DNA of 64,000 nt from Lachnospiraceae bacterium M18-1 (GTDB lineage: Bacteria; Bacillota; Clostridia; Lachnospirales; Lachnospiraceae). A program made the translations under genes and the position numbers. The notes below the pieces were generated by a model. The model did no database searches. It was not told the origin of the DNA and saw only the letters and a program-made list of their open reading frames with translations. Shown piece by piece: positions 43,201-52,154 of this stretch (the first letter of the stretch is position 1; the number at the start of each line of letters is the position of its first letter). The stretch spans positions 2,006,193-2,070,192 of the forward strand of contig KE159605.1 of NCBI GenBank assembly GCA_000403295.2, in the 5' to 3' direction.

Positions 43201-44508
43201 TCGCATGTCACGTCCCCTTTTCAGGACATTCTTTGCGGTGTTCTGCCTTTCCGGCATCTCTGCCCCGCAGGACGGGCAGCGGAACATATCATTTTCTTTC
43301 ACCCCGTCCGCTCCGCAGCGGCTGCATTGGACGCTGATTCCTTTGCCGAAGACTTCAACCAGTTCGATGGACCGTTCCCGGCATTTTTGAAGCAGCCTGC
43401 TTTTTACAAAGCCTTTCTGCCACATATTGACGGTAGCGTTCACCTTCCGGTTGAAACCTGCCTTTGACTTTGGCGGCAGCTTCGGGAAATAGACCGTCCC
43501 CGGCTTTTCTGTGTCCAGCATCCGGTTAATCTCACCGTTCACATAATTGTGCATCGTCTCTTCCAGTCTTACCTTGCCTGCATTGTATTTTTTCATGCCG
43601 GGGTTGTTTTTTGCGTTCCTCTGGTGACGGGGCAGCCTTTTCTGCACATAGTCTGTAAGTGCGGACTGGTATTTCAAATATTTTTCTCCGTAAGTCCTGC
43701 CCTGATCTGTCACAAACATACATTTAAGCCCTACCGCGAGCCCCATCTCCCCGCTGTATCCCGCAGGATGCCTCTGCTTTACCTCTATGGGCACATTCAG
43801 CGTAATCCCTCTTTCCTCAGGATAAAGGCGAACGTAAATCTGGCAGTTATACTGATTGTTGTCTGTCAGCGGGATAAAAAGCCTCCTGCGGCTTTCTTTC
43901 ATGGAAAGGTAGATTCCGTGGTCTGCATACCGGTATCCCTTTGGGGAAGCCGGGAAACCATACGCCGCGTCGGTATGGGGCTTGTTCAGGCAGCGGCGCA
44001 CCTGCCTCCGCAGGTACTGATCCAGCCGGTGGGTATCCACACTTTTCCGGACATCTGCATATTTTTCTTTCCAAACGCCCGCAAGTTCCGGCTCCCCTCC
44101 CGCCAGCACCGACTCGAAGCATTGGCTCTGCTTCATGACAAACCGCAGATAATGCCTGTCTTCTGCCGACAGGTTCGGATTGTTCCTGATGTTCTGTCCC
44201 ACCCGGCTTTTCGTGCGTGCCCACTGGCTCTTAATATCCCCCAGTGCATCAAAAATAGAAAGATAAAAATACACGGACGGAAGCCCCAGCTTTTCCCGCA
44301 GCCCACTTTTTGTCATCTCATTCTGAACGGTATAGCCCGGATGGATCTTCGGGAGACTGCGAATCCCGCTATAGCGGTCATAAACATAATTTTTGACCTC
44401 CCGGCAGTCTCTGGCGATTTCCTGCAGACGTTCTATATCGGCGGCAGAAATCGGAATCTGGTTGTATTGATAAACGGTCTTATATATTGAATCTTTATGC
44501 CCTTTCAT
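43177..44508 (-). CDS. Nuclease-dead TnpB homologue (TldR-like candidate)
   Basis: A 443-aa IS605-family OrfB/TnpB homologue. The zinc finger is intact (CSRCG...CPSCG, four Cys) but the RuvC triad is gone. GIDxG becomes GLAVG (Ala258), the VVEDL glutamate becomes YFPKL (Pro342), and DxNAA becomes RQNTA (Arg421), numbering from the chosen Met. It should therefore keep RNA-guided DNA binding but not cut, as in TldR repressors. The start is at MKGHKDSIYK behind GAAGGG, 28 codons into the open frame. No TnpA is adjacent. It is the first gene downstream of an invertible promoter once flipped. Confidence 0.8.
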   Translation of the reverse strand: MKGHKDSIYKTVYQYNQIPISAADIERLQEIARDCREVKNYVYDRYSGIRSLPKIHPGYTVQNEMTKSGLREKLGLPSVYFYLSIFDALGDIKSQWARTKSRVGQNIRNNPNLSAEDRHYLRFVMKQSQCFESVLAGGEPELAGVWKEKYADVRKSVDTHRLDQYLRRQVRRCLNKPHTDAAYGFPASPKGYRYADHGIYLSMKESRRRLFIPLTDNNQYNCQIYVRLYPEERGITLNVPIEVKQRHPAGYSGEMGLAVGLKCMFVTDQGRTYGEKYLKYQSALTDYVQKRLPRHQRNAKNNPGMKKYNAGKVRLEETMHNYVNGEINRMLDTEKPGTVYFPKLPPKSKAGFNRKVNATVNMWQKGFVKSRLLQKCRERSIELVEVFGKGISVQCSRCGADGVKENDMFRCPSCGAEMPERQNTAKNVLKRGRDMRKEREYGE

Positions 44509-44643
44509 ACTGATTCGACCCTTCCATTCCGGATAAGCCCGGCCAGACGCCGGCTGCTTTCGTATACTCCGCTGATCTGCCCACCGCGGCATTCACGGCT
44601 TTTTTTAATCTCAATATGGCCCCCGAAGGTTACGCTATGGTTT

Positions 44644-44669
44644 TTTCGCAGATTACCTTAATCTGCGAA
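44644..44669 (-). repeat. Left inverted repeat of the invertible segment
   Basis: An 11-bp arm TTCGCAGATTA and its complement flank a 3-nt spacer. Read on the minus strand it matches the right repeat in 25 of 26 positions, and only the asymmetric spacer (AGG versus CCT) shows orientation. The full hairpin extends to 14 bp. It is not followed by a U-run, so it does not look like a terminator. It is a probable recombinase crossover site. Confidence 0.7.
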
Positions 44670-44700
44670 AAATGGCGTCCTTCTTTCTAAAATACAATAT

Positions 44701-45828
44701 TTATGATCGTTTCTGACCCAGATATTGACCATAAATAGCTGCTAATGAGTTCATATGTTGCCGTTTGGTTTCAATGCTAGGGTGCACGTAACGATTCAGG
44801 GTGATCTTTACATCTGAGTGTCCCAATATCTCACTTAAGCTTTTGATATCCGCTCCGCTGTTGATACAGTTTGTTGCAAAAGTATGCCGCAGGCTGTGGA
44901 AATTTTTATGACCTATATCTGCAATCTGCAGATATTTTTGAAATTTATTTTGATACGTTCTTGGATCCAGCGGCTTATTTCTATGCAGCATATATTTTCC
45001 CTCACCTTTGTAATATGGAAGGATCAGCTTAACCAATTCGTCCGATAAAGGAATTTCACGCTTAGAATATACGCTTTTGGGTTCTCCTTCCAAAAGAACT
45101 GTCCGGGTTTTCTTTCCGTCCATAGTAATCCTCTGCACCGTAGAGTTCACATACAGCAGTTTCCTTTCCAGATCAATGTCCTGCCATTTTAAAGCGCAGA
45201 TCTCACCGAGACGGAGGCCGGTGGAAATGCAGATCACAATCCCCAGCTTAAAAACGTCCATTCCGTCATACAGATGGTGCAGCAGCCGGGTCTGTTCTGT
45301 CTGGCTCAATATCTCGACCGGCTTATTTCCTGTTTTCGGCCGCTGATTTGAATATTTGATTTTTTCTGTGTGATAGTTCAATGCCGCATAGGACAGAATC
45401 TGGTTCATGACACAGGAAATACTTTTCTGCAGGCTGTCCGACAGCGCCTCATTGTTATCATCCTGAAATATCTGTGACAAAATGTCCTCATTAATCCTCG
45501 CCAGTACCAGGTTTTCCATTTTTTTCTTAATATGTTTCTGGTAAATGAAACGGTATTTGATAAAAGTAGCATGCTTTTTCGTGTTTTCAACTGTGGCAAG
45601 CCATTCGTCCGCCACCAAATAAAAAAGGACGTTTCCTGCACATTTCTGTCTTTTTGACATAGATTGTGTATCCATTTTTGCCGCAGATAATTTTTCTTTT
45701 ACTTCGCTGTAGCTTTTGGCATATATGGAACGGACTACATTCTTTTGGGAATGCGGCTCAAATGCAGAATACCTCCCCTCCCAGCGTCCATCTTTCCTCT
45801 TCCTGATATTTTCTCCGCGCCTTGACAT
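44701..45828 (-). CDS. Tyrosine recombinase / site-specific integrase
   Basis: A 375-aa phage-type integrase. The N-terminal AP2-like arm region (KRKDGRWEGRYSAF) is followed by a SAM-like core domain and the catalytic domain from about 170. The active-site residues are Arg in STGLRLGEICALKW, HxxR in FHSLRHTFAT, His in LGHSDVKIT and Tyr in LNRYVHPS. Start chosen behind AGGAGG, seven codons into the open frame. It lies between inverted repeats that I take to be its sites. Integrase of a lost element is the alternative, but the repeats are inverted, not direct. Confidence 0.88.
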   Translation of the reverse strand: MSRRGENIRKRKDGRWEGRYSAFEPHSQKNVVRSIYAKSYSEVKEKLSAAKMDTQSMSKRQKCAGNVLFYLVADEWLATVENTKKHATFIKYRFIYQKHIKKKMENLVLARINEDILSQIFQDDNNEALSDSLQKSISCVMNQILSYAALNYHTEKIKYSNQRPKTGNKPVEILSQTEQTRLLHHLYDGMDVFKLGIVICISTGLRLGEICALKWQDIDLERKLLYVNSTVQRITMDGKKTRTVLLEGEPKSVYSKREIPLSDELVKLILPYYKGEGKYMLHRNKPLDPRTYQNKFQKYLQIADIGHKNFHSLRHTFATNCINSGADIKSLSEILGHSDVKITLNRYVHPSIETKRQHMNSLAAIYGQYLGQKRS

Positions 45829-45994
45829 ATTAACGTTCCTCCTGACCACTTTTTTGACCCATAATAAAATAGATTCAGAGAAAAAGAACGTTTCTCATAA
45901 AATTTTATCTTTCATATCTGTATTCTATGGTATTCTGGGGCCGGGACTGCCGGAAGGAAAACCATGGAAATGGCGCAGAAACAGGAATATCTGG

Positions 45995-46023
45995 TTGACA
46001 AATCGAAATGACTCCATTATAAT
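45995..46023 (+). promoter_or_regulatory. Consensus promoter inside the invertible segment
   Basis: TTGACA and TATAAT, both perfect, are 17 bp apart on the plus strand. Transcription from about 46030 would cross the right repeat and meet the terminator at 46184-46247 with no gene in between. In the flipped orientation it would serve the glycan operon. Confidence 0.8.
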
Positions 46024-46090
46024 TACGTTTGTAAATTAGCTTCAAAACTAATCTTACGTTTAAAGATTGATATTTTTGTTTATAGGGAAA

Positions 46091-46116
46091 TTCGCAGATT
46101 AAGGTAATCTGTGAAA
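46091..46116 (+). repeat. Right inverted repeat of the invertible segment
   Basis: TTCGCAGATTA, spacer AGG, then TAATCTG-T-GAAA. It is the inverted partner of the left repeat with a single C-to-T difference, and it lies about 60 bp downstream of the consensus promoter. Confidence 0.7.
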
Positions 46117-46183
46117 GTCATAAGATGAATAGACACAAAAATGGCTGTCGTTTAATGAGCATTTTCAGCCCTTTTGATACAAA

Positions 46184-46247
46184 AAGAAGAAGCCCGTAGG
46201 AACCGAACGATCCAATATTTGTTTTTCGGCGAGCTTCTTCTTTTTTT
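46184..46247 (+). terminator. Rho-independent terminator facing the inverted promoter
   Basis: AAGAAGAAGC pairs with GCTTCTTCTT across a 39-nt loop, followed by TTTTTATC. It stops plus-strand transcription arriving from the promoter inside the invertible segment. The loop is long, but a CCG/CGG pair may extend the stem. Confidence 0.65.
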
Positions 46248-46796
46248 ATCTCCGATAATCTTTGTTATTATTTTTTGGCGCACAAATACTATGTCCGCCC
46301 ACTTTTTCTGCATACTTTTCTTTAAACTGCTTTCTCCTGAAATCTAAAAAATGTCATTCTGTCTGGGTATATCCTTTCTGCTGTTTCGTTTCTGTACAGA
46401 TATGATGTAGCTCCCTCCCTGGTGCAGATGTACGTTTACGATTGAGGTAGAAGATTGGGATAAGTGGAGGGAGGATTATGAGAAAAGACACGGGAATGGA
46501 CAGGCCGGAAAGTAGTAGAAAGGTTGAATGGCGATATCTCCCCTGTATGCCCGGTTCTTCTGTTTTTCATGATCCTGGAGCTTGATGTGTGCCACTCAGC
46601 ATATGGTTCTTTTTCATCCGCATGAACGTTGCTTACAGATCCATCTTGGACAAAAACTATTTATAAATGTGCATGAGAAAACCACCCGCCACAATGTGAC
46701 TGGTGGTTTAGGTGGTCAATTATAATTCTATAAGATAAAAGAATTAGAACTCTTTGGCAGGCGTGCGCTTCTCCTGCATCTCTCGGGTTTCCCCTG
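46248..46796. other. Gene-poor stretch between the switch and the helicase
   Basis: I see no convincing gene in these 550 bp. A 35-codon plus-strand frame at 46478-46585 has a good GGAGGGAGG site but no recognisable product. CCACC and GGTGG repeats near 46.68-46.72 kb could form a hairpin. The stretch may be remnants of a lost insertion. Confidence 0.4.
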
Positions 46797-46895
46797 TCAG
46801 TACCATTCTTTTTCATCAATCTTCATAAAAGTAATAATGGAATTTTTATACTCTGGAGAGAACTGCACCATATCCGGATAGAAAGCATATTTCAC
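46797..46895 (-). CDS. 32-aa ORF coupled to the helicase stop
   Basis: A short frame (starts KYAFYPDMVQFSPEYKN after a GTG, ends KIDEKEWY) begins at a GTG that overlaps the helicase stop codon. It looks like the conserved tail of a longer protein or a small coupled protein. No domain is recognisable and the start codon is weak, so confidence is low. Confidence 0.35.
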   Translation of the reverse strand: MKYAFYPDMVQFSPEYKNSIITFMKIDEKEWY

Positions 46896-48985
46896 ACTAT
46901 CACAACCTCCCCAAACGCCTTCAAAAACTGTTTCCTTCCATATCCGTCAAATTCCACTTCCACCATCATCTCATCTTCCGATACCAGGATTCCCTCCCCG
47001 TACTTTGGATGCCTTGCGCGCTTCACGGCTGTTTTCTTCTGCTGCTCCTGCTCCTTTTTCTCCCGGATCTGGTCCTGAACCTCCCGGCGGAGCTGCTGCA
47101 GATTCCCCCGTTTCTCTCCTGCGCTGCGAAGCTCCTCCCATTCCAGAAGATGAGGCGGGAGCATCCTCAGATACCGGCTGCATTCCCCGGTAACCCTGGG
47201 TTCTCCCGGGTTGGTATAGTAAGACAATTCCAGTTCGTCCTTCGCCCGGGTCATTCCCACGAAAAACAATCTCCGCTCCTCTTCCTCCTGCTCAAAGCTC
47301 TGGCTGTGAAGCGGGATCAGCCCCTGGTTCATCCCGATCAAGAATACCGTCTCAAATTCAAGCCCTTTGGAGGCATGCAGCGTCATCAGCTTCACGGTGT
47401 TCCGGGAAAAAATACCATCCGCATCCCCGTCACCGCTCAGAAGATTCACCCCATACAGCGCTGACTGATTCACAAATTCCCTGATCCCTTCCATCAGGCT
47501 GTACTCCTTTTCTATACAATATCTGCAGATTCTTTCCAGAAACTTCAGCACCAGCTTTTCATCCTCACAGTAGGTGGATGAAGTCGGGTGCAGAGCGTCT
47601 CTCAGCCCAAAATATGCAAAAATCTCTGACGCCCCGGGAACGCCTTCCTTCTTCCATTCTTCCTGCTCCTGAAATTCAGCGATCCTCCGATACAGGAGAA
47701 CGCTTTCCCTCTTTTGTTCCTGAATGATCTTCTTTGCTTTCGCCCTGGTACATTTCGCCCCGTACTGCGGATCAGAAAGCGCTTCGATTCCTATCTGTTC
47801 ATCCGCAGCATTGACCGAAAACCGCAGCACCTTGATCAGCCAGTCCAGTACCGGGATATCTCTGATCGTCTTTCTTACAGATACTTCATAGGGAATCTGC
47901 TGCCTGTCAAATACTTTTTCCAAAATCTCCGACTGCTTCTGCAGCCGATAAAAGACTGCGATCTCACCATATGCGCTGCCGCTGTCATGAAGCGCACGGA
48001 TCCGCCCCGCCAGGTATTCCGCCTCCTGAAATGGGTCGTAATGGTTCTTTACTATAATCTTTCCCCCTGTCTTTCGACTGCTCTGGATTCCCGTACCGGA
48101 CTGCAGAAATCGGTTCGCCGCTTCCAGGATGGATGCACTGGAACGATAATTGACAGGAAGAGACAGCTCCTTTGCCTGAAACCGATGCTTTAAAAGGTAG
48201 AACATATTCTCCCCCGTTCCCCTCCAGCTGTAGATTACCTGATTCGGATCCCCCACCGCAAACAGCCTGGTGTTTTTCCCTTTCAGGGCTTCCAGAAATT
48301 CTATCTGCAGCGCATCGCTGTCCTGCACCTCGTCTACGATGATCCAGTGCTTTTCTGATATTTGCTTCTCTGTTCTCCCTGCCTGCAGCAATTTTGTACT
48401 CACCCGCAGCAGATCCGAAAAGGACATTTTATTCTGGCGTTTCTTTTCCGCCTCCAGCAGCGGATACAGCAGGAACAGGTCGTCCTTGTATCTGCTGCAC
48501 TCTTTCCCCTGGAGATATCCCTGATACTCCTGCTCCAGACGCTTTTTCAGACGGTTTTTATACTTCACCTTCAGCTTCTGCGCTGCGATCACTGCCGCTG
48601 CCAGGTCTGCCTCTTCATCCGGGCTGATCACCGTGAACTCCCTGTTCCACCCCACCCGTTCCACAGGCAGTTGATTTTTCAGCAAATACAGCGCCACACT
48701 GTGAAATGTACCGAATCCCTGTACCTGCTCCCGCAGAAGGCCTGGTTCTTTTTTTCTCAGCCTGCTGACGATCTCATCCGCCGCCTTATTGGTAAATGTC
48801 AATACGACCACGTTCTCCAGAGGAACCGACTTTTCATAATGCAGATATAAAATTTTCGCGATCAGCACTGTGGTTTTTCCGCTTCCCACATTGGCATTCA
48901 CAACACAAGACGAAGAATCGTCCAGTACCGCTTCCATCTGATAAGGGTTAAGATGCTTCCACTCTTCTTTGAAATCTATTCTCAT
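46892..48985 (-). CDS. UvrD/PcrA-like ATP-dependent DNA helicase
   Basis: A 697-aa superfamily 1 helicase. Motif I is NANVGSGKTTVL, motif II WIIVDEVQDSD, motif III QVIYSWRGTGENM, motif IV LSLPVNYRSS, and motifs V/VI appear as TLHASKGLEFETVFLIG and LFFVGMTRAKDEL. It unwinds DNA 3' to 5' in repair or recombination. Shorter than housekeeping PcrA (about 720-740 aa), with a C-terminal tail (HPKYGEGILVSEDEMMVEVEFDG) that resembles the Tudor-like end of PcrA. The start is set at MRIDFKEEW behind GGGAAAG. It follows the MrfA-like gene. Confidence 0.85.
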   Translation of the reverse strand: MRIDFKEEWKHLNPYQMEAVLDDSSSCVVNANVGSGKTTVLIAKILYLHYEKSVPLENVVVLTFTNKAADEIVSRLRKKEPGLLREQVQGFGTFHSVALYLLKNQLPVERVGWNREFTVISPDEEADLAAAVIAAQKLKVKYKNRLKKRLEQEYQGYLQGKECSRYKDDLFLLYPLLEAEKKRQNKMSFSDLLRVSTKLLQAGRTEKQISEKHWIIVDEVQDSDALQIEFLEALKGKNTRLFAVGDPNQVIYSWRGTGENMFYLLKHRFQAKELSLPVNYRSSASILEAANRFLQSGTGIQSSRKTGGKIIVKNHYDPFQEAEYLAGRIRALHDSGSAYGEIAVFYRLQKQSEILEKVFDRQQIPYEVSVRKTIRDIPVLDWLIKVLRFSVNAADEQIGIEALSDPQYGAKCTRAKAKKIIQEQKRESVLLYRRIAEFQEQEEWKKEGVPGASEIFAYFGLRDALHPTSSTYCEDEKLVLKFLERICRYCIEKEYSLMEGIREFVNQSALYGVNLLSGDGDADGIFSRNTVKLMTLHASKGLEFETVFLIGMNQGLIPLHSQSFEQEEEERRLFFVGMTRAKDELELSYYTNPGEPRVTGECSRYLRMLPPHLLEWEELRSAGEKRGNLQQLRREVQDQIREKKEQEQQKKTAVKRARHPKYGEGILVSEDEMMVEVEFDGYGRKQFLKAFGEVVIV

Positions 48986-49086
48986 GCTTTCCCAGTTCTT
49001 TCTTTTTTTGTGCAGGCAAGTATAAAATCTCTCCGATACTTGCAGCCATGGCGCGCCCTGCACAGACAATCGTTCCTTTTTTCAGA

Positions 49087-51804
49087 TCATATTTTGGTAT
49101 AATGTCTCTGCAGCTTTTCCTTCCGCTTTTTGTTCTCTTCTATATTTTCCTTTGTGATCACTTCCACCTTCATATCAGAGGGGCACTGCACATGCCTGCG
49201 CAGTATTTTCTCCAGCTCCTGCATATTTTCCGATTCCTGGAGCCATGTCTTATAAAATGCGCTCTCCACTGTCAGCATCAGACAGTGCCCGGACACGTCT
49301 GCCTGTTTTACGGTCTGAAGAAAAGCCGCGCCGCCTTCTCCATTTTGTACCGCTCTTTCACAAAGGGCTGTCCACTGTTTGGGCAAGTTGGAAAAAGTAT
49401 ATTCTTTCCGGATGGCCGGCCGCTCTTTCTCCGTATATTTTCCGCCGTACTGAGGCGGTTCGCTCTTTTCTTTGAGATTTTTCAGTCCCCACAGTACCAT
49501 GTTCTTATCCAGGCTGTAATCGCCCACGCAGGCGGGACATCCATTTTCACAGGTACATCCGCTGACCATGCGGATTGCATTATCAATGATCTGCAAAACC
49601 AGGTCATAGATTTTCTCCGAATATCCCAGTCCGCCCTCATACCTGTCGTATATGTACAGCGATACCTGCTGCCCGAACACATTTCTCCCTTCTCCGCCGC
49701 CCATAGAATCTTCCCGGAGGACCACGTCTCCGGTAATCACAGCATCAATATCTTCCCGCGCCGTCATCGTGACCATCATGGCCGCATTCTTTATGGCATG
49801 GGAAATGCCTTCGAAATGGTTATTCAATACCAGCTCCCCTGCCGCGTTCGGCAGCAGCAGGCTATGATACACATCCACCACATTGTGAGGGATCTCCATC
49901 CAGGTACTCTCAGTATCATAATCCTTCTGCAGGACCTCCGGAAGCTGCACATATCCCAGATTCTGATGGTTATGAAACTGCAGCTTCTTGAACATATAGA
50001 CCATTTCGTTGATGTTGATATCCCCAAAGTGAACCCGCGTCCGCCCAAACTCTGTCTCTTCAAATACGCGCAGGATCTTTGTGTCCATTTCCCCGGCCGG
50101 AACCGTATAGTAATTTCCGGAAAATGGGACTGCATAGGCAGTACGGCTGGTCAGGTCCAGTTTCAGCACTTCGTAAAGAGCTCCTTCATGCATATAGACT
50201 GCCCCCGGATGCAGTTCATGATAGGCCTGGGTCTCATCCATCTCCGTGATCGCCCTGGGCTCCAATCCCTTGCTGCCGTTTCCTTCCGATAATTCCAGGC
50301 TTTCATCCAGTATCAGCTTAAACCGCGTCTGATCCATATTCCGCAGGCTGTAATCCCCTGCCGGAAATGCCGGCCCTGCCCAGGCGAAGCGCCCGGAAAT
50401 AGATTTTACTTCTTCTGCGTTCAGAAGCACCGGGATGATTTCCCCCAGATCCGGAAACAATCCGATATCGTCCATCGTCAGAGGCATTTCTGCCGCAGCC
50501 GCCCGGACATGGGACAGCTCGATCAGCAGATTGTCCGGATCCACAATGGCGTTTTCACTTTTCATGGAAAAGAGCCATTCCGGGTCTATAGCAATATACT
50601 GGTCAAAAGGCTGATTCGCAAGGATCAGATAATTGACACATTTTTCCCCGTTTCTCCCGGCCCGCCCGGTCTGCTGCCAAAATGAGGCCCGGGTTCCGGG
50701 ATAGCCTGCAAGCACCGTGGAATCCAGCTTTCCAATGTCAATTCCCAGCTCCAGCGCATTGGTCGATACCAGCCCGGACAGTTCTCCTTCCAACATCTTC
50801 CGCTCAATTTCTTTTCGTTCTACCGGCGTATATCCGCCCCGGTAGCCTGCAATCTTTCCGCTCCTCCCATTGCCTGGAAAAGCCGCCGCATCCAGCTTGT
50901 CGCGCGCTTCCTTTAAAATGACTTCCACATTTCTCCGTGACTTTGCAAATGCGATGAAATGCCGGTCATGTCCTGCCAGCCGGCAGATCACTTCCGAGGC
51001 GATCGACGACGCAGATTTTCTGCCGTAGATTTTGTCATTGGAGCCCTTGATCAGGGGCGGCTGAATGATATGGTATTCCTTTTCCGGAGCCGGGGATCCG
51101 TCCCGATCGATCAGCACAAAGGACGCCCCGCAGATGAGCTCCGCCAGCTCCACCGGATTTGCAATGGTAGCCGAACTGCACAGAAACTGCGGAGCCGACT
51201 GATAATAGCTGCAGATTCGTTTCATCCGGCGGAAGAGGTTGGTCAGGTGTGCGCCGAAGGCTCCCCGGTAGCTGTGCAGCTCATCAATCACTATGTATTT
51301 CAGATTGGAAAAGATAAAGTCAAACCCGAATTTGCTATGGTTCGGAAGAAACGCGGAGTTCAGCATTTCCGGATTGGTCAGGATGATATTGGCGCTTTTG
51401 CGGATACGGCTGCGCTCTGCCGGCGCGGTATCCCCGTCGTATACCCCGGCCGATATCCGCCCGGGACCAAAATACTCCAGAATCGGAAGGATCGCCCGGT
51501 ACTGGTCGCTTGCAAGCGCCTTCGTGGGGTAGAGGAACACTGCTCTGGTCAGCGGGTTTTCCAGAATCTGCTGCAGGATCGGCAGCAGGAAACTGAGTGT
51601 CTTGCCGCTGGCAGTAGACGTTGTGATCACTGCGTTTGCACCGCCCATAGCTGCCTCGTACATTTCCGCCTGGTGGGTATAAAGCCGGGGAATCCCGCGG
51701 GCATTCAGATACTCCCGGATATCCGGGCACAAAGAAACCGGAAAATCCGCGTAAGCTGCGGATTTTTCCGGGATGATCTTTCTGTAGATTGTCAGGTCTT
51801 GCAT
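49087..51804 (-). CDS. MrfA/YprA-like DEAD-box helicase with DUF1998 Zn domain
   Basis: A 905-aa superfamily 2 helicase. Motif I is TSTASGKTLSFLLP, motif II IDELHSYRG, motif III CSSATIANP, and motif VI QQTGRAGRNG. A C-terminal DUF1998-type four-Cys zinc site appears as CTCENGCPACVGDYSLD. This is the architecture of B. subtilis MrfA (YprA), which acts in mitomycin-damage repair. No exonuclease partner (MrfB) is adjacent; a UvrD-like helicase gene follows instead. A C-terminal helical extension of about 130 residues is present. Confidence 0.88.
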   Translation of the reverse strand: MQDLTIYRKIIPEKSAAYADFPVSLCPDIREYLNARGIPRLYTHQAEMYEAAMGGANAVITTSTASGKTLSFLLPILQQILENPLTRAVFLYPTKALASDQYRAILPILEYFGPGRISAGVYDGDTAPAERSRIRKSANIILTNPEMLNSAFLPNHSKFGFDFIFSNLKYIVIDELHSYRGAFGAHLTNLFRRMKRICSYYQSAPQFLCSSATIANPVELAELICGASFVLIDRDGSPAPEKEYHIIQPPLIKGSNDKIYGRKSASSIASEVICRLAGHDRHFIAFAKSRRNVEVILKEARDKLDAAAFPGNGRSGKIAGYRGGYTPVERKEIERKMLEGELSGLVSTNALELGIDIGKLDSTVLAGYPGTRASFWQQTGRAGRNGEKCVNYLILANQPFDQYIAIDPEWLFSMKSENAIVDPDNLLIELSHVRAAAAEMPLTMDDIGLFPDLGEIIPVLLNAEEVKSISGRFAWAGPAFPAGDYSLRNMDQTRFKLILDESLELSEGNGSKGLEPRAITEMDETQAYHELHPGAVYMHEGALYEVLKLDLTSRTAYAVPFSGNYYTVPAGEMDTKILRVFEETEFGRTRVHFGDININEMVYMFKKLQFHNHQNLGYVQLPEVLQKDYDTESTWMEIPHNVVDVYHSLLLPNAAGELVLNNHFEGISHAIKNAAMMVTMTAREDIDAVITGDVVLREDSMGGGEGRNVFGQQVSLYIYDRYEGGLGYSEKIYDLVLQIIDNAIRMVSGCTCENGCPACVGDYSLDKNMVLWGLKNLKEKSEPPQYGGKYTEKERPAIRKEYTFSNLPKQWTALCERAVQNGEGGAAFLQTVKQADVSGHCLMLTVESAFYKTWLQESENMQELEKILRRHVQCPSDMKVEVITKENIEENKKRKEKLQRHYTKI

Positions 51805-51879
51805 AGCATATCCTCCACCTTATCCTCTCCCCTATCAATTGCAAATTTTCTTCTACAAATATAATGGACATAATAGACC

Positions 51880-52062
51880 TCACTGTTCATATACTTCATC
51901 TAGCAGCTTATTGTCGGCAATCATAATATGATTTGGCCCCAGCTCTTCCATTCTGTATGCAGACTTGCTGTATATCTCATTACCATAGTTATCCTGCTCA
52001 GGATATAACTCCTGCAGTACGTCAGGCAATTCCGAACTTCCTCTATACATATTGTGGAACAT
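51880..52062 (-). CDS. Unrecognised 60-aa ORF, possible remnant
   Basis: The frame encodes a 60-residue acidic peptide (ELYPEQDNYGNEIYSKSAY, MEELGPNHIMIADNKLL). No ribosome site is seen. It may be the end of a decayed gene between the helicase and HIRAN genes. I do not recognise the family. Confidence 0.3.
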   Translation of the reverse strand: MFHNMYRGSSELPDVLQELYPEQDNYGNEIYSKSAYRMEELGPNHIMIADNKLLDEVYEQ

Positions 52063-52154
52063 ACGGTTGTGTCAAGCTAAGACTAAAAAATTGTTCTTCT
52101 ATTTACTTAAGTAGTTCCAAAAAAACAGCGTGGCTGACTCAAAACTTTCAAACA

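Larger units (their letters stand above)
44644..46116. other. Putative recombinase-encoding invertible promoter segment
   Basis: Two 26-bp inverted repeats with one mismatch bound about 1.47 kb that holds a tyrosine recombinase gene and a fully consensus promoter. In this orientation the promoter reads rightwards, through the right repeat, into a terminator with no gene between. Inversion would place its -10 box near 44740 reading leftwards into the TnpB-like gene and glycan operon. This is the structure of a Hin-like self-encoded phase switch. The sequenced state is inferred to be OFF for the glycan operon. Confidence 0.7.

Noticed and set aside
43177..44508. Active IS605-type TnpB
   Set aside because: All three catalytic positions of RuvC are non-acidic, although the frame and zinc finger are intact.
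44642..44672. Left inverted repeat as a terminator of the integrase gene
   Set aside because: The stem is strong, but no U-run follows on the minus strand; and the same sequence recurs inverted at 46.1 kb beside a promoter, which fits a recombination site better.
44644..46116. Repeats as attL/attR of an excisable element
   Set aside because: They are inverted rather than direct by their asymmetric spacer, so recombination would invert, not excise. Only the integrase gene lies between.
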